A model generated the notes under the pieces. It did no database searches and was not told the DNA's origin. It saw nothing but the letters and a program-made list of their open reading frames with translations. A program made the translations under genes and the position numbers. Shown in pieces: positions 24,122 to 32,076 of a stretch of 34,769 nt of DNA. Every line of letters begins with the position of its first letter. Position 1 is the first letter of the stretch. Source of the stretch: JAJZOM01 sp046703545 (GTDB taxonomy: Archaea > Thermoplasmatota > Thermoplasmata > Thermoplasmatales > Thermoplasmataceae); assembly GCA_046703545.1 (NCBI GenBank), contig JBJKSX010000057.1, positions 1 to 34,769 on the forward strand, written 5' to 3'.

Positions 24122-24880
24122 TCAGCGTTTCAAGTTTTTTCTGTAAACAAACATTCTGTCGGTGTCTACGGCAACTTCTGTGAACGGGACATCGTAAGTC
24201 CGGCTGAGATTTTCTTCATTCAGCACAGATTCAACAGGGCCCGAGGCAATATTCTTCCCGTTCCGGAGCATTATGACATCATCACAGACAGCCTCGATGG
24301 CATTGAGGTCGTGCATCACCACAACCATTGTTTTCCCCTGGTCCCTGAGAGAATTCAGGATTTCATGCACAGTGATCTGGTTGTCTATGTCAAGGTATGA
24401 CGTGGGCTCGTCCAGTAGCATTATCTCTGCGTCCTGGTAGATCGTGGCAGCGATGGTGGCCAATCTCCTTTCGCCGCCGCTGAGGCTGGTGAATGCAACA
24501 TCGGCAAGGTTTGCGATGCCAAGCTCCTCAAGTGCGCTCATGTACGAACTTACACTTTCCTCCCTGGAGTAACCGGCTACGTTCATTATGTCCCGGACAG
24601 AGAAGCTGAAAGGCTCATACATTTCCTGGTACAGGATGGAGGCCTTTCTGGACAGTTCTATGGGCCTGTACGAGGAGACCGGCTTTCCATCCATAAACAC
24701 CTCTCCCGAAGCAGGCCTCATATCGCCGTGGAGGAGCCTTAGAAGAGTGGTCTTCCCGGATCCGTTCTTCCCCACAATTCCTGTTATGGTTCCGGGCCTT
24801 ATCCTGAAATTTACCGGTTCGAGTTTGAATCTTCTGCTGGAAAATTCCAGGTTCTTTATCTCAATTTTCCATTCTTCCAT
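24122..24880 (-). CDS. ABC transporter ATPase of the FecE/BtuD type
   Basis: Energises uptake of an iron chelate, heme or cobalamin through the adjacent permease. The sequence contains Walker A GKNGSGKTT (residues 37-45), a Q-loop in ILYQEMYEPF, the signature LSGGERR, Walker B IMLLDEPTSYLD and the H-loop VVMHDLNAIE. Length of 252 is normal. Its start overlaps the permease gene by 20 bases, and its end is near the convergent IS481-like gene. It is third in the operon. Confidence 0.9.
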   Translation of the reverse strand: MEEWKIEIKNLEFSSRRFKLEPVNFRIRPGTITGIVGKNGSGKTTLLRLLHGDMRPASGEVFMDGKPVSSYRPIELSRKASILYQEMYEPFSFSVRDIMNVAGYSREESVSSYMSALEELGIANLADVAFTSLSGGERRLATIAATIYQDAEIMLLDEPTSYLDIDNQITVHEILNSLRDQGKTMVVVMHDLNAIEAVCDDVIMLRNGKNIASGPVESVLNEENLSRTYDVPFTEVAVDTDRMFVYRKNLKR

Positions 24881-25934
24881 CTATCAGCCTCCGCATCATG
24901 AAGAGGAAGAAGGGAACCCCAATCATCCCCGTGACAATCCCAACCGGAATCACAACGCCGCTGACAACCGATCTTGCAATGTCATCAGCGCAGAGCAGGA
25001 AAATTGCCCCCAGCAATCCAGAAGCTGGAATCACGTACCTGTTTGAGCCTCCGAATATGGTTCTTGAAATGTGTGGTATTATCAGGCCGACAAACCCAAT
25101 GAGCCCGCTTATTGAGACCGCTGCCGAAACGCTGAGTGTGACAAGTGAAATGGACAGTGCCTTGGTCCTTTCCACGTTAACTCCAACGCCCCTTGCGTGT
25201 TGCTCTCCCAGCTGCATTGCATCCAGCTCACGGTGAAGGGCCGCGAGCATTATCGAAGACACCGCTATGATCCCGAAAACGGGGAAGAATGTAGTCCACG
25301 TTATGTTTTCAAGAGACCCAAGAAGCCAGAAAAAAGCCTCGCCCTCAAGATTGTAGTTGGAAAAAAGGAGAAGGGCGACTATAGATGAGAAGAAGAACGA
25401 GATTGCAATGCCTGTGAGAAGCAGATACGTGGGGTTGGCTGCGCCCCGCCGGTATGAGATCATGTATATCATGCCCACTGCAACAATGGAAAAAAGGAAA
25501 GCGAATATCTGCACAGAGAAGAGCCCAAAAATTGCGATTCCCAGTATGATGGACATCACTGCGCCAAGGGAAGCTCCCCCTGAGATCCCGATTATGTATG
25601 GCTCAGTTATTGGGTTCCGGAAAATGCTCTGGACAACGGCACCGCCAATCCCAAGAGACGCTCCAATTATGGCTCCGCCGAGTATTTCAGGTTCCCTGAG
25701 GAAAACAATGATCTCGTACGCAGACAGGGAGTAATGGGGAACAAATCCGTTGGAAAGGACCGGAACCTGGCTCCAGAAGATTTCCAGCACGTATTTCAGG
25801 GGAATTCTCACGGAACCAAGGAATGTTGAAAAAATGATCACAATGGCAAGGACGGCTGCAAGCAGGGTCATGCCTGTGGCTTTCAACCCCTTCTGTTTTG
25901 TCAGGTAATCCTTGCTGAACCAGTCCCAGAACAT
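24861..25934 (-). CDS. ABC permease of the FecCD/BtuC family
   Basis: About ten hydrophobic helices with the family motifs LREPEILGGAIIGASLGIGG near residue 80 and the GLIGFVGLIIPHISRTIFG region near residue 285, followed by DDIARSV and PVGIVTGMIGVPFFLFMM, the FecCD ending. The N-terminus has a short charged part (FSKDYLTKQKG) before helix 1. Length of 357 is normal. It begins 5 bases after the binding-protein gene and overlaps the ATPase gene, so the three are co-transcribed. The substrate class is siderophore, heme or B12; which one cannot be read. Confidence 0.9.
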   Translation of the reverse strand: MFWDWFSKDYLTKQKGLKATGMTLLAAVLAIVIIFSTFLGSVRIPLKYVLEIFWSQVPVLSNGFVPHYSLSAYEIIVFLREPEILGGAIIGASLGIGGAVVQSIFRNPITEPYIIGISGGASLGAVMSIILGIAIFGLFSVQIFAFLFSIVAVGMIYMISYRRGAANPTYLLLTGIAISFFFSSIVALLLFSNYNLEGEAFFWLLGSLENITWTTFFPVFGIIAVSSIMLAALHRELDAMQLGEQHARGVGVNVERTKALSISLVTLSVSAAVSISGLIGFVGLIIPHISRTIFGGSNRYVIPASGLLGAIFLLCADDIARSVVSGVVIPVGIVTGMIGVPFFLFMMRRLIDGRMEN

Positions 25935-25939
25935 TCAGA

Positions 25940-26911
25940 TCATCCCAAAGTTATTGGATCAGGCGAGTACTTCAGTGTTATTGGAAATTGCGGGATATTG
26001 GCCGTAACATTGTATGCCTTGTAAAGAACCCACTGCACTGCGTATATGTCCCGGAAATTGGCTTCGCTGAAGAGGTTGTCATTCACGGTGAATGTCATGT
26101 TGTCCTTCACCGCCCTGGATGTATTGAACGGAGGTGCATTCAAAGTGCTCATGTTGACATAAGGGTCCAACAGGAGCAGCTGAGGTGAAGCGTTGAGCAC
26201 CTCGGCGGATGATATGGTATAGAAACCGCTGTCGAATGGAGCTGCAATATTCCTGACATGGGCATACTGGAAGAACTGGTTGACAAAAGTGTTGTTTCCG
26301 GCCGTGTATATGCCTCCATAGGAACTGAGGTAGTAGAATCCGGACACCTCCCCGCTTGATGATGCACTGGTGGCTGTTGCGTTGATTGCATTCAGCGACT
26401 GGTTCATCCAGCTGTTGATTTTTGACGCATTCCCCTGGTGACCGGTTATCTCTCCCAGAAGTGTGTTTTGCTTCTCAATGGCGCTGAAGTTGGAACCAGT
26501 GTCAGATCCAAGGAATATGTAGTCTATTCCCGCGTTGAGGAGTGCGGATATCTGGCTGTTGTTGTAGTTTGAAAAGGCTATTACCGCCTGAGGGGTCAGA
26601 TTGAAAATCTCCTCGAGATCCATGCTGGGAAAATCTGTAACGTTTGGAAGGTGCCCATTTGGCGGATAGGCATCATAGATGGTCCCCCCCACCAGAGTGG
26701 AGTATGCCCCAAGCGCATAGATGGTGGCAGTGGCTGACGGATCGAGGGAGACTATTCTTGTCAATGGCTGGGTTCCATTGTAGCCCGTATTCACATTGAT
26801 GATCACTCCATCCTTCTTTGCGGAATTATCATAATGGAAAATGGTGATGCCTGAGCCCACAAGGGCAATCGCCACAACCACTGCAGTAAGTATCTTCAGA
26901 TTTCCATTCAT
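25940..26911 (-). CDS. Membrane-anchored substrate-binding protein (BtuF/FepB type)
   Basis: One hydrophobic N-terminal helix (ILTAVVVAIALVGSGITIF) anchors the protein; there is no lipobox cysteine. The binding domain is type III: TRIVSLDPSATATIYALGA, MDLEEIFNLTPQAVIAFSN, and LLNAGIDYIFLGSD are the standard strands of the class, with several N-x-S/T sequons in the outer part. It is the first gene of the uptake operon. Its promoter region carries a TATA-like TTTTATTA and a palindromic operator, indicating substrate- or metal-controlled expression. Confidence 0.85.
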   Translation of the reverse strand: MNGNLKILTAVVVAIALVGSGITIFHYDNSAKKDGVIINVNTGYNGTQPLTRIVSLDPSATATIYALGAYSTLVGGTIYDAYPPNGHLPNVTDFPSMDLEEIFNLTPQAVIAFSNYNNSQISALLNAGIDYIFLGSDTGSNFSAIEKQNTLLGEITGHQGNASKINSWMNQSLNAINATATSASSSGEVSGFYYLSSYGGIYTAGNNTFVNQFFQYAHVRNIAAPFDSGFYTISSAEVLNASPQLLLLDPYVNMSTLNAPPFNTSRAVKDNMTFTVNDNLFSEANFRDIYAVQWVLYKAYNVTANIPQFPITLKYSPDPITLG

Positions 26912-26948
26912 CTTTTTTTCACTCCAATGTGAAATTGACTTCAGTAAA

Positions 26949-26964
26949 GTGAAATCTATTTCAC
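26949..26964. promoter_or_regulatory. Palindromic operator of the iron/cofactor uptake operon
   Basis: GTGAAA-TCTA-TTTCAC is a perfect inverted repeat just downstream of the minus-strand TATA-like TTTTATTA. Further GTGAAA/TTTCAC half-sites lie around it: TTTCAC at 26985-26990, GTGAAA at 26929-26934, and TTTCAC shortly before the ATG (26918-26923). A regulator bound here would block the transcription start, consistent with a metal-dependent repressor. Confidence 0.6.
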
Positions 26965-27046
26965 TAATAAAACCTTGGCTTTAATTTCACTGCCGGGCGA
27001 TTCATTGGGCAACACTTAATTATGAGCAGACAATCTTCACCGGTAA

Positions 27047-27131
27047 AGTTCGGGGAGCCTTGATGGCTGAGAGGACTGCACAGCAGTCGACCCTTGGAAC
27101 CTGATCCAGTTAATGCTGGCGGAGGGAAGAA
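27047..27131 (+). ncRNA. TPP (thiamine pyrophosphate) riboswitch
   Basis: The conserved THI-element parts are in order: GGGGAGCC...GGCTGAGAGG (P2 and the CUGAGA pyrimidine pocket), a variable P3a hairpin GACTGC-ACA-GCAGTC (27074-27088), ACCCTTGGAACCTGATCC, P5 CCAG...CTGG (27106-27119) and GCGGAGGGAAGAA. The CTGAGA and ACCTGATC blocks match the consensus closely. The 3' strand GGAGGG looks like a ribosome binding site for an ATG at 27132, so ligand binding would hide it. TPP riboswitches are rare in archaea and known from Thermoplasmata. Confidence 0.95.
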
Positions 27132-27218
27132 ATGAAAAGACATTCTTCATGCACAATAGACGGAATTTGCCTCGCTATAGGAATTGACCACCACAGGGAA
27201 AGTGGGTGGTTGCTCTGA
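27132..27218 (+). CDS. Putative upstream ORF between riboswitch and transporter
   Basis: ATG at 27132 follows the riboswitch's GGAGGG by six bases and opens a 28-codon frame (MKRHSSCTIDGICL...) that ends with TGA at 27216-27218, 13 bases inside the MFS reading frame. The peptide has no family likeness. It may be a coupling ORF that carries ribosomes, released from the riboswitch, to the GTG start of the transporter. Confidence 0.35.
   Translation: MKRHSSCTIDGICLAIGIDHHRESGWLL
27187..27210 (+). promoter_or_regulatory. Hairpin covering the transporter start codon
   Basis: ACCACC (27187-27192) and GGTGGT (27205-27210) can pair; the GTG start of the transporter (27206-27208) lies in the 3' arm. 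Translation of the upstream ORF would open the stem, giving a simple coupling mechanism. Confidence 0.4.
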
Positions 27219-28462
27219 ACAGTTCAAGAAAGGCCCTGTTGACATCCACTTTCAGTGGGATGTTTCTGTGGGGCATTCTGGCTTCAATTGCACCATTGTC
27301 ACAGTCCTGGCCTTTTGCAGCAAATGCCGGCAGGATTGCCACTGTGATGCTTGTCCTCACAGGGCCAGTCCTTGCACTCATCGGAAATGTCTCCATGGGG
27401 GTTGTCACAGACTATATTGGGAGAAAGAGAGTCTTCATCCTCACCATGGTGCTGTATCTCGCTGGCATCCTCATAATATCATTCTCGTTCAGCATATTCT
27501 CGCTTCTCATTGGAATCGCCCTGTCTGAATTTGGCATAGCCGGTGAGGAGATTCCCACCATTGCGCTTCTGGCTGAGGACACGCCAACTGCCCAGAGAGG
27601 GGCAACCATCACCAATGGAATGAATTTCAGCAACATTGGGAGCGCATTCATTGCAGGCGTGCTGATCATAGTGTCCATTGGCAACTTTGGGATACTCGTC
27701 CAGAGGCTTGCCATATTCATTCCGTCTCTCCTGCTCATAGTAATCCTTGCCTACTCAAGGCTCAGGCTCCCTGAATCCCACAGGTGGCTTGATTCAGTTG
27801 GAAGGAAGGACGAGGCAGAGGCGGAGGCAAGGAACCTGGAGCTTGAGATGGTTGAACACCGGGGAAAGGCCATCAAGTCAGTGAACCCTGCAGTCAGTTA
27901 TGTGGTACTGGCATTTCTTGCGCTTTCGCAGTACCTGACCTTTGGGCTCATGGCCTACATTGTGCCATATTATGAATTCACAGGAGTTCTGGTAAGCTAC
28001 ATCATATTCTTCGGCCTCCTTGGGTCTTCGATCGCAGGGCCAATAGCCGCAAGGCTCATCTCAAGAGGAAGGAAGAATTACTCACTGTTTGCATACGGGG
28101 GAGGGCTCGTCTCTGTACTGGCCATCCTTGTTGTCGTGAACCAGCTTCACAATCTCTATGTGTTCATCCCGCTCCTCTTCATCAACATGGCATTCAGTGA
28201 ATTTGCCTGGGCTACGCGCACCACGCTTGAGCCAGAGCTGTTCACAACGAAACACCGGGGAAAGGCCATAGGGTTTGTCAGGCTCGTCCCAATGATTGCA
28301 TACCCTGTTTCAATTTACCTGTTTGCCAATTTCACCCTGTTTCAGCAGGTGCTTTCCAATGTAATCCTGTGGGCGATTGGCGTGATTGGGGCCGTGATCT
28401 GGTATATCGCGGGGATTGAAACAAAGAACCTTGAACTTGACTATCAGACTGGAAATGCCTGA
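27206..28462 (+). CDS. MFS transporter under TPP riboswitch, probable thiamine or precursor uptake
   Basis: A 12-helix major facilitator protein of 418 residues. The helix 2-3 loop signature is GVVTDYIGRKRVF and a PESHRWLD motif follows helix 6, as in the sugar-transporter branch of the superfamily. Riboswitch control by TPP indicates thiamine, HMP or another thiamine-pathway compound as cargo; riboswitch-linked MFS genes in Thermoplasma-type archaea have been proposed as thiamine transporters. The start is GTG at 27206; no better codon lies in frame nearby. It is transcribed alone and followed by a convergent kinase-like gene. Confidence 0.85.
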   Translation: MVALNSSRKALLTSTFSGMFLWGILASIAPLSQSWPFAANAGRIATVMLVLTGPVLALIGNVSMGVVTDYIGRKRVFILTMVLYLAGILIISFSFSIFSLLIGIALSEFGIAGEEIPTIALLAEDTPTAQRGATITNGMNFSNIGSAFIAGVLIIVSIGNFGILVQRLAIFIPSLLLIVILAYSRLRLPESHRWLDSVGRKDEAEAEARNLELEMVEHRGKAIKSVNPAVSYVVLAFLALSQYLTFGLMAYIVPYYEFTGVLVSYIIFFGLLGSSIAGPIAARLISRGRKNYSLFAYGGGLVSVLAILVVVNQLHNLYVFIPLLFINMAFSEFAWATRTTLEPELFTTKHRGKAIGFVRLVPMIAYPVSIYLFANFTLFQQVLSNVILWAIGVIGAVIWYIAGIETKNLELDYQTGNA

Positions 28463-28482
28463 TTATTCCAGCCTGAATTTCA

Positions 28483-29409
28483 TTAAATCTTTTCCAGTTC
28501 AGCCAGAATTGCCCTCTTTCCCCTTTCAGTGAAGAATTCGGATTTCTTTTCCAGCCCAAATTCAAGGTCCTGGAAACCATTCAGTTTCAGGTAAAGCTCG
28601 GCGCGGGAAATTATTTCAGGATCACCGTCCCTGCCATATTGGTCAAGCACCTTTTCTGCAAATCCCCTTCCAAAATCATAGATAAGCTCAGTGAAGTCCT
28701 TTGCAGGATCCCCAAGCCTGGCGTCTGCCCAGTCAAGGAGGCCCGTTAATCTGGCCTGTTCAGGGCTGAACAGCATATTCCACCCGCCAAAATCTCCGTG
28801 TATGAACTTCTGCTTGAATCCGAATCCGGAAAATTCTGTTTCAATGGAGGAAAGAAAACCAACGCACCTATCCCTCAGCTGTCCCTGAAAAACCCTCTCG
28901 GCTGTCTTCTTGCACTGGCTGATCCAGTTGATTATCTTGGTGTCCCAGTCAGATTCAACGTGCCTTTCCAGTATCTTTTCAACCCTGGCCAATGGGACAT
29001 TGTGTATGGAGGATAGTATAGAGCCAATCTGTCCTGCAATATCCTGGCCAAGATCTCCTACTAGGTAGTTGGCGGGCTCAACCTTGTCAACGCCTTCGTC
29101 CACTGGCTGGGTGGTGAACAGCGAACCTTCCAGGAAGTCATAGGCGGCTGCCACCAGATTTCCGTTGTAAAGGGTGCCGACATATGCAGGAATCCTGACA
29201 GGAATGGTACCCCTCAATTCTCTGGTGAGTTCTATCTCCTTCTCAACCCAACGGGCTGCCTCCGGAAATCTGGGTATCTTCACCACGTACCGCCTGTCAA
29301 GGACAAGGATCTGGTTTGTCCATCCAAAATCAACCATCCTAATGCTCTCCACAGGCATTTCCGGAAACATTCTGCTGACAATATTCCTGCTTTTTTCAGG
29401 TATATCCAA
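28483..29409 (-). CDS. APH-fold phosphotransferase (aminoglycoside kinase-like)
   Basis: The kinase-like fold is shown by RYVVKIPRFPEAARWVEKEIEL (ATP-binding lysine and its partner glutamate), FIHGDFGGWNMLF (catalytic HGDxxxxN loop) and LLDWADARLGDPAKDF (metal-binding Asp). In this superfamily substrates range from aminoglycosides to choline, homoserine, fructosamine and thiamine; substrate cannot be read. It is convergent with the TPP-regulated transporter and divergent from the SRP RNA gene. A thiamine-salvage kinase is only a speculation from the neighbourhood. Confidence 0.8.
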   Translation of the reverse strand: MDIPEKSRNIVSRMFPEMPVESIRMVDFGWTNQILVLDRRYVVKIPRFPEAARWVEKEIELTRELRGTIPVRIPAYVGTLYNGNLVAAAYDFLEGSLFTTQPVDEGVDKVEPANYLVGDLGQDIAGQIGSILSSIHNVPLARVEKILERHVESDWDTKIINWISQCKKTAERVFQGQLRDRCVGFLSSIETEFSGFGFKQKFIHGDFGGWNMLFSPEQARLTGLLDWADARLGDPAKDFTELIYDFGRGFAEKVLDQYGRDGDPEIISRAELYLKLNGFQDLEFGLEKKSEFFTERGKRAILAELEKI

Positions 29410-29485
29410 GATGGCACAAACATTGAAAGGAACTTAAAAGAACCTCCCCTAGACCATTTATACAGACTTCAGGTTGCGTTGAAAA

Positions 29486-29495
29486 TATTTTATAG
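29486..29495 (+). promoter_or_regulatory. TATA box of the SRP RNA gene
   Basis: TATTTTATAG is centred about 24 bases upstream of the predicted 5' end of the 7S RNA, with purine-rich AAA before it. This fits transcription starting near 29514. Confidence 0.6.
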
Positions 29496-29513
29496 GCAGG
29501 AACCCATTTCTTG

Positions 29514-29820
29514 AAGCCGGACTTGGCCGGGGAGTTAGGCTCTCCCTGTTACCCGAAGTCTATATGCGGGGGTGACGGTCTGTTGAGGTCAACCAGACTT
29601 CTGTCAGGCCCTGTGGAATCAGTGAAGTTCTGTCCCTTCGGATCGAAGGTTTACAGATCCAGGATCGAAGGAACCTGGGTGTGTAATTTGACAGGAGACT
29701 CCGTCAGGACCGGAAGGGAGCATCGGTATCCTGGACTCTTGATGCTGAAGGGGTGCGGGATCGAGAAGAAACAGGGGGTCCCTGGCAGGACATCTGGCCC
29801 GATTCAGGCACGTCCGGCAA
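29514..29820 (+). ncRNA. Signal recognition particle (7S) RNA
   Basis: The ends pair: GCCGGAC at 29516-29522 with GTCCGGC at 29812-29818 (helix 1, an archaeal feature). The 5' domain has GGCCGGGGAGTTAGGC and CTCCCTGTTACCCGAAGTC, matching the archaeal helix 2-4 region. The helix 8 core is GTCAGGACCGGAAGGGAGCA, with the GGAA tetraloop-like turn and AGCA bulge that bind SRP54. Length of about 307 is normal. The protein frames that cross this stretch are not genes. The HD hydrolase ATG lies 29 bases after its end. Confidence 0.93.
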
Positions 29821-29848
29821 TTTCCATTCAAAATGGGGGTCTGGGGAA

Positions 29849-31006
29849 ATGGCCGGCAAGGAATACAAAATAATTCAGGATCCTGTGAACGGTCCGGTCA
29901 AGATCCCGAGCAGTTTTCAGAGGATAATCGACTCACCTGAATTCCAGCGCCTCCGTTATATCAGGTCATTGGGCCTGTGCTTCTATGTTTTTCCAGGTGC
30001 CAATCATACAAGGTTTGAGCATTCAATTGGCACAATGCATCTTGCGGGCCTTTTTTCGGAAGCACTGGAGCTTGAGGGCAAGGATCTGGTGATGGCGGCA
30101 GCACTGCTGCATGATGTTGGCCATCCTCCTCTCAGCCACAGCAATGAGGACATATTCCGTGAAATAACGGGCATGGAGCATCTGGATGCTGGGCTTGCCA
30201 TCATAGAGGGCAAGGGGGACTTCTCCGGCAGTTCGCTGCCTGGCAGCCTTGAGGATGTTGGGATAAGCCCCAGGGATGTGGTGTCTGTTCTCAAGGGAAG
30301 CGATCCGAAGTTGAGGATCCTTTCCCGAATGGTCAGCGGCCCGGTTGATGTTGATGAACTGGATTACCTGAGGCGGGATTCCCTCTATTGTGGCGTGCAG
30401 ATGGGAAACGTTGACCACAGGCGCATCATAAACGTTGCCCTGGAACAGGACAATGATATTGTGATCGAAGAGAAGGGAATCGGAACGCTGGAGTCCATTC
30501 TCATCGCCAGGATCCTGATGTACAGCAACGTGTATTTCCACAAGACCTCAAGAATAGCACAGAGCATGGCCGGTTACGTTATAGATGAGAACAGGGAGCA
30601 CTTCTCTGATCCATTCAGAATGGATGACCCCGATCTTTTCCAGGTGCTGAAGTCCCTGAAGGGAAACAGGATAGCCGATGCGCTTCTTAAAAGGAACCTG
30701 TATAAGCCACTTTTCCGGGTGCCCTACAAGACTGAAACTCTTTCCAGTGTCAAGGAAAGGCTTGAGAGCACCCCTGGCCTGGAAAAAACCGACTACATAG
30801 TGGATGTCATCCCGCCACTGGAATTCACGGGCCCTGGCAGGGTAAAGTCGGATCTGCGGGTCATTGGATCAGGCGGGCCAACTGAGATCACGGAAGCTTC
30901 GCCGCTCATTCGCGCACTGAGGGAGACTCTGGAGAACAGGAGCATTTTGGTTTCCGCCGCCCCATGGGCTGTGGAACGTGTCGTGGAAAGGATGAAGGTG
31001 CAATAG
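29849..31006 (+). CDS. HD-domain phosphohydrolase, SAMHD1/dGTPase-like
   Basis: COG1078-type HD protein of 385 residues. The metal site is complete: HTRFEHSIGTMHLAG (His58), ALLHDVGHPPLSHSNE (His88, Asp89, His92, His97) and VSGPVDVDELDYLRRDS (distal Asp). The start IIQDPVNGPVKIP is the usual N-terminal strand of the family, so ATG 29849 is right although the frame extends into the SRP RNA. Relatives cleave dNTPs or other nucleotides; substrate is not readable. It lies directly downstream of the SRP RNA with no clear promoter of its own, so read-through transcription is likely. Confidence 0.87.
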   Translation: MAGKEYKIIQDPVNGPVKIPSSFQRIIDSPEFQRLRYIRSLGLCFYVFPGANHTRFEHSIGTMHLAGLFSEALELEGKDLVMAAALLHDVGHPPLSHSNEDIFREITGMEHLDAGLAIIEGKGDFSGSSLPGSLEDVGISPRDVVSVLKGSDPKLRILSRMVSGPVDVDELDYLRRDSLYCGVQMGNVDHRRIINVALEQDNDIVIEEKGIGTLESILIARILMYSNVYFHKTSRIAQSMAGYVIDENREHFSDPFRMDDPDLFQVLKSLKGNRIADALLKRNLYKPLFRVPYKTETLSSVKERLESTPGLEKTDYIVDVIPPLEFTGPGRVKSDLRVIGSGGPTEITEASPLIRALRETLENRSILVSAAPWAVERVVERMKVQ

Positions 31007-31011
31007 CTCCC

Positions 31012-31464
31012 CTATTTCAGGATCTTTACCATCCTGTATGCACCTCTGGACCCCAAGTAAATTTCGTGATAGTAAGAGGGCATATGCTCTACGGTCTTGT
31101 ATCCATGTTTTTCATAGAATCTGATGGCTTTGCTGTTCCTGTCTCTGACCTCCAGAATTGAAACGCTGATGCCCCGTTCAACCATCATTTCCTCGATCCT
31201 GTCCATGAGGACGGCCCCCACACCCATTTTCTGGTAATCAGGATCCACGGCCAGACTCTCAATGTCCGCGGAATCTTCTCCCAGGGGAATGGCGGCCACG
31301 TATGCAATAACCCGGCCGCCATCTTCTGCAACCATGTTGAATGAATTCTTTATCCTGAAAAGCCTCTGGAGCATTCTCCTGGAATATGGCCCCACTTCAA
31401 ATGCGCGCTGTTCCAGCATGACTATGGAGTCCAGATCTTCCGGCAAGTAGCTCCTGTACTTCAA
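31012..31464 (-). CDS. GNAT acetyltransferase, RimI-like
   Basis: A 150-residue GCN5-related N-acetyltransferase. The acetyl-CoA binding motif is DPDYQKMGVGAVLMDRI (Q/R-x-x-G-x-G), preceded by IESLAV and followed by LEVRDRNSKAIRFYEKHGY, the RimI/Ard1 pattern. Protein N-terminal acetylation is the most likely activity. It is convergent with the HD gene (5 bases between stops) and divergent from ribL. Confidence 0.85.
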   Translation of the reverse strand: MKYRSYLPEDLDSIVMLEQRAFEVGPYSRRMLQRLFRIKNSFNMVAEDGGRVIAYVAAIPLGEDSADIESLAVDPDYQKMGVGAVLMDRIEEMMVERGISVSILEVRDRNSKAIRFYEKHGYKTVEHMPSYYHEIYLGSRGAYRMVKILK

Positions 31465-31586
31465 CGGGTAAATATGGCAATCTAGAATATTAGCTTTGAA
31501 AGAATTGCCGGAAATTGCAGATATGGGAAGTCTCCATAAACTGGCAAAATTTATAGAAAGGGTAACGATGAATGTGCGAAATCCAA

Positions 31587-32018
31587 ATGACCAGAGTCAT
31601 GGCAACCGGAGTGTTTGACATACTCCACATGGGACACATACATTATTTGAACGAATCAAGAAAGCTTGGAGATGAGCTTCTCGTTGTAGTTGCTAGAGAC
31701 AGCACCGCCCACAAGAATGGGAAGACCCCACTTTTCGATGAGGGCTCGAGACTGGCCATTGTTTCTCAGATAAAATCCGTAGACAGGGCCATACTTGGCT
31801 ATGAAGGGGACATTTTCAGAACCGTTCTTGGGAACAGGCCGGACATTATAACCCTGGGTTACGACCAGCACTTCGACGCATCCAAAATCGAGGAAAAGTG
31901 CAGGGAGCTGGGATTGGAAACCAAGGTTGTCAGAATATCAAGGTTTGACGGAAAGAGGTTCCAGAGCAGTTCACAGGTCCGCCAGAAACTGTACGAACTA
32001 ATAGAGAGCCAGATCTGA
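31587..32018 (+). CDS. ribL: Archaeal FAD synthase
   Basis: RibL adenylylates FMN to FAD. It belongs to the cytidylyltransferase-like fold: VMATGVFDILHMGHIHYL holds the HxGH signature, VVVARDSTAHKNGKTPLFDE follows, and the C-terminal SSSQVRQKL is the ISSTxI-like segment of the family. Cys in the archaeal type's C-terminal loop appears in EEKCRELG. I prefer ATG 31587 (MTRVMATG), as the family starts a few residues before this strand; ATG 31572 is in frame too. A TATA-like ATTTATAG lies at 31549-31556. Confidence 0.9.
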   Translation: MTRVMATGVFDILHMGHIHYLNESRKLGDELLVVVARDSTAHKNGKTPLFDEGSRLAIVSQIKSVDRAILGYEGDIFRTVLGNRPDIITLGYDQHFDASKIEEKCRELGLETKVVRISRFDGKRFQSSSQVRQKLYELIESQI

Positions 32019-32076
32019 AAACATCCAGCTGCACCATGTTTTTAACCTGAACCGCACTTATTCCCAAAGGTGCAAA

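Noticed and set aside
29511..29873. Open frames on both strands through 29511-29873
   Set aside because: They cross the SRP RNA, which explains the conserved and GC-rich sequence; the HD gene starts only at 29849.
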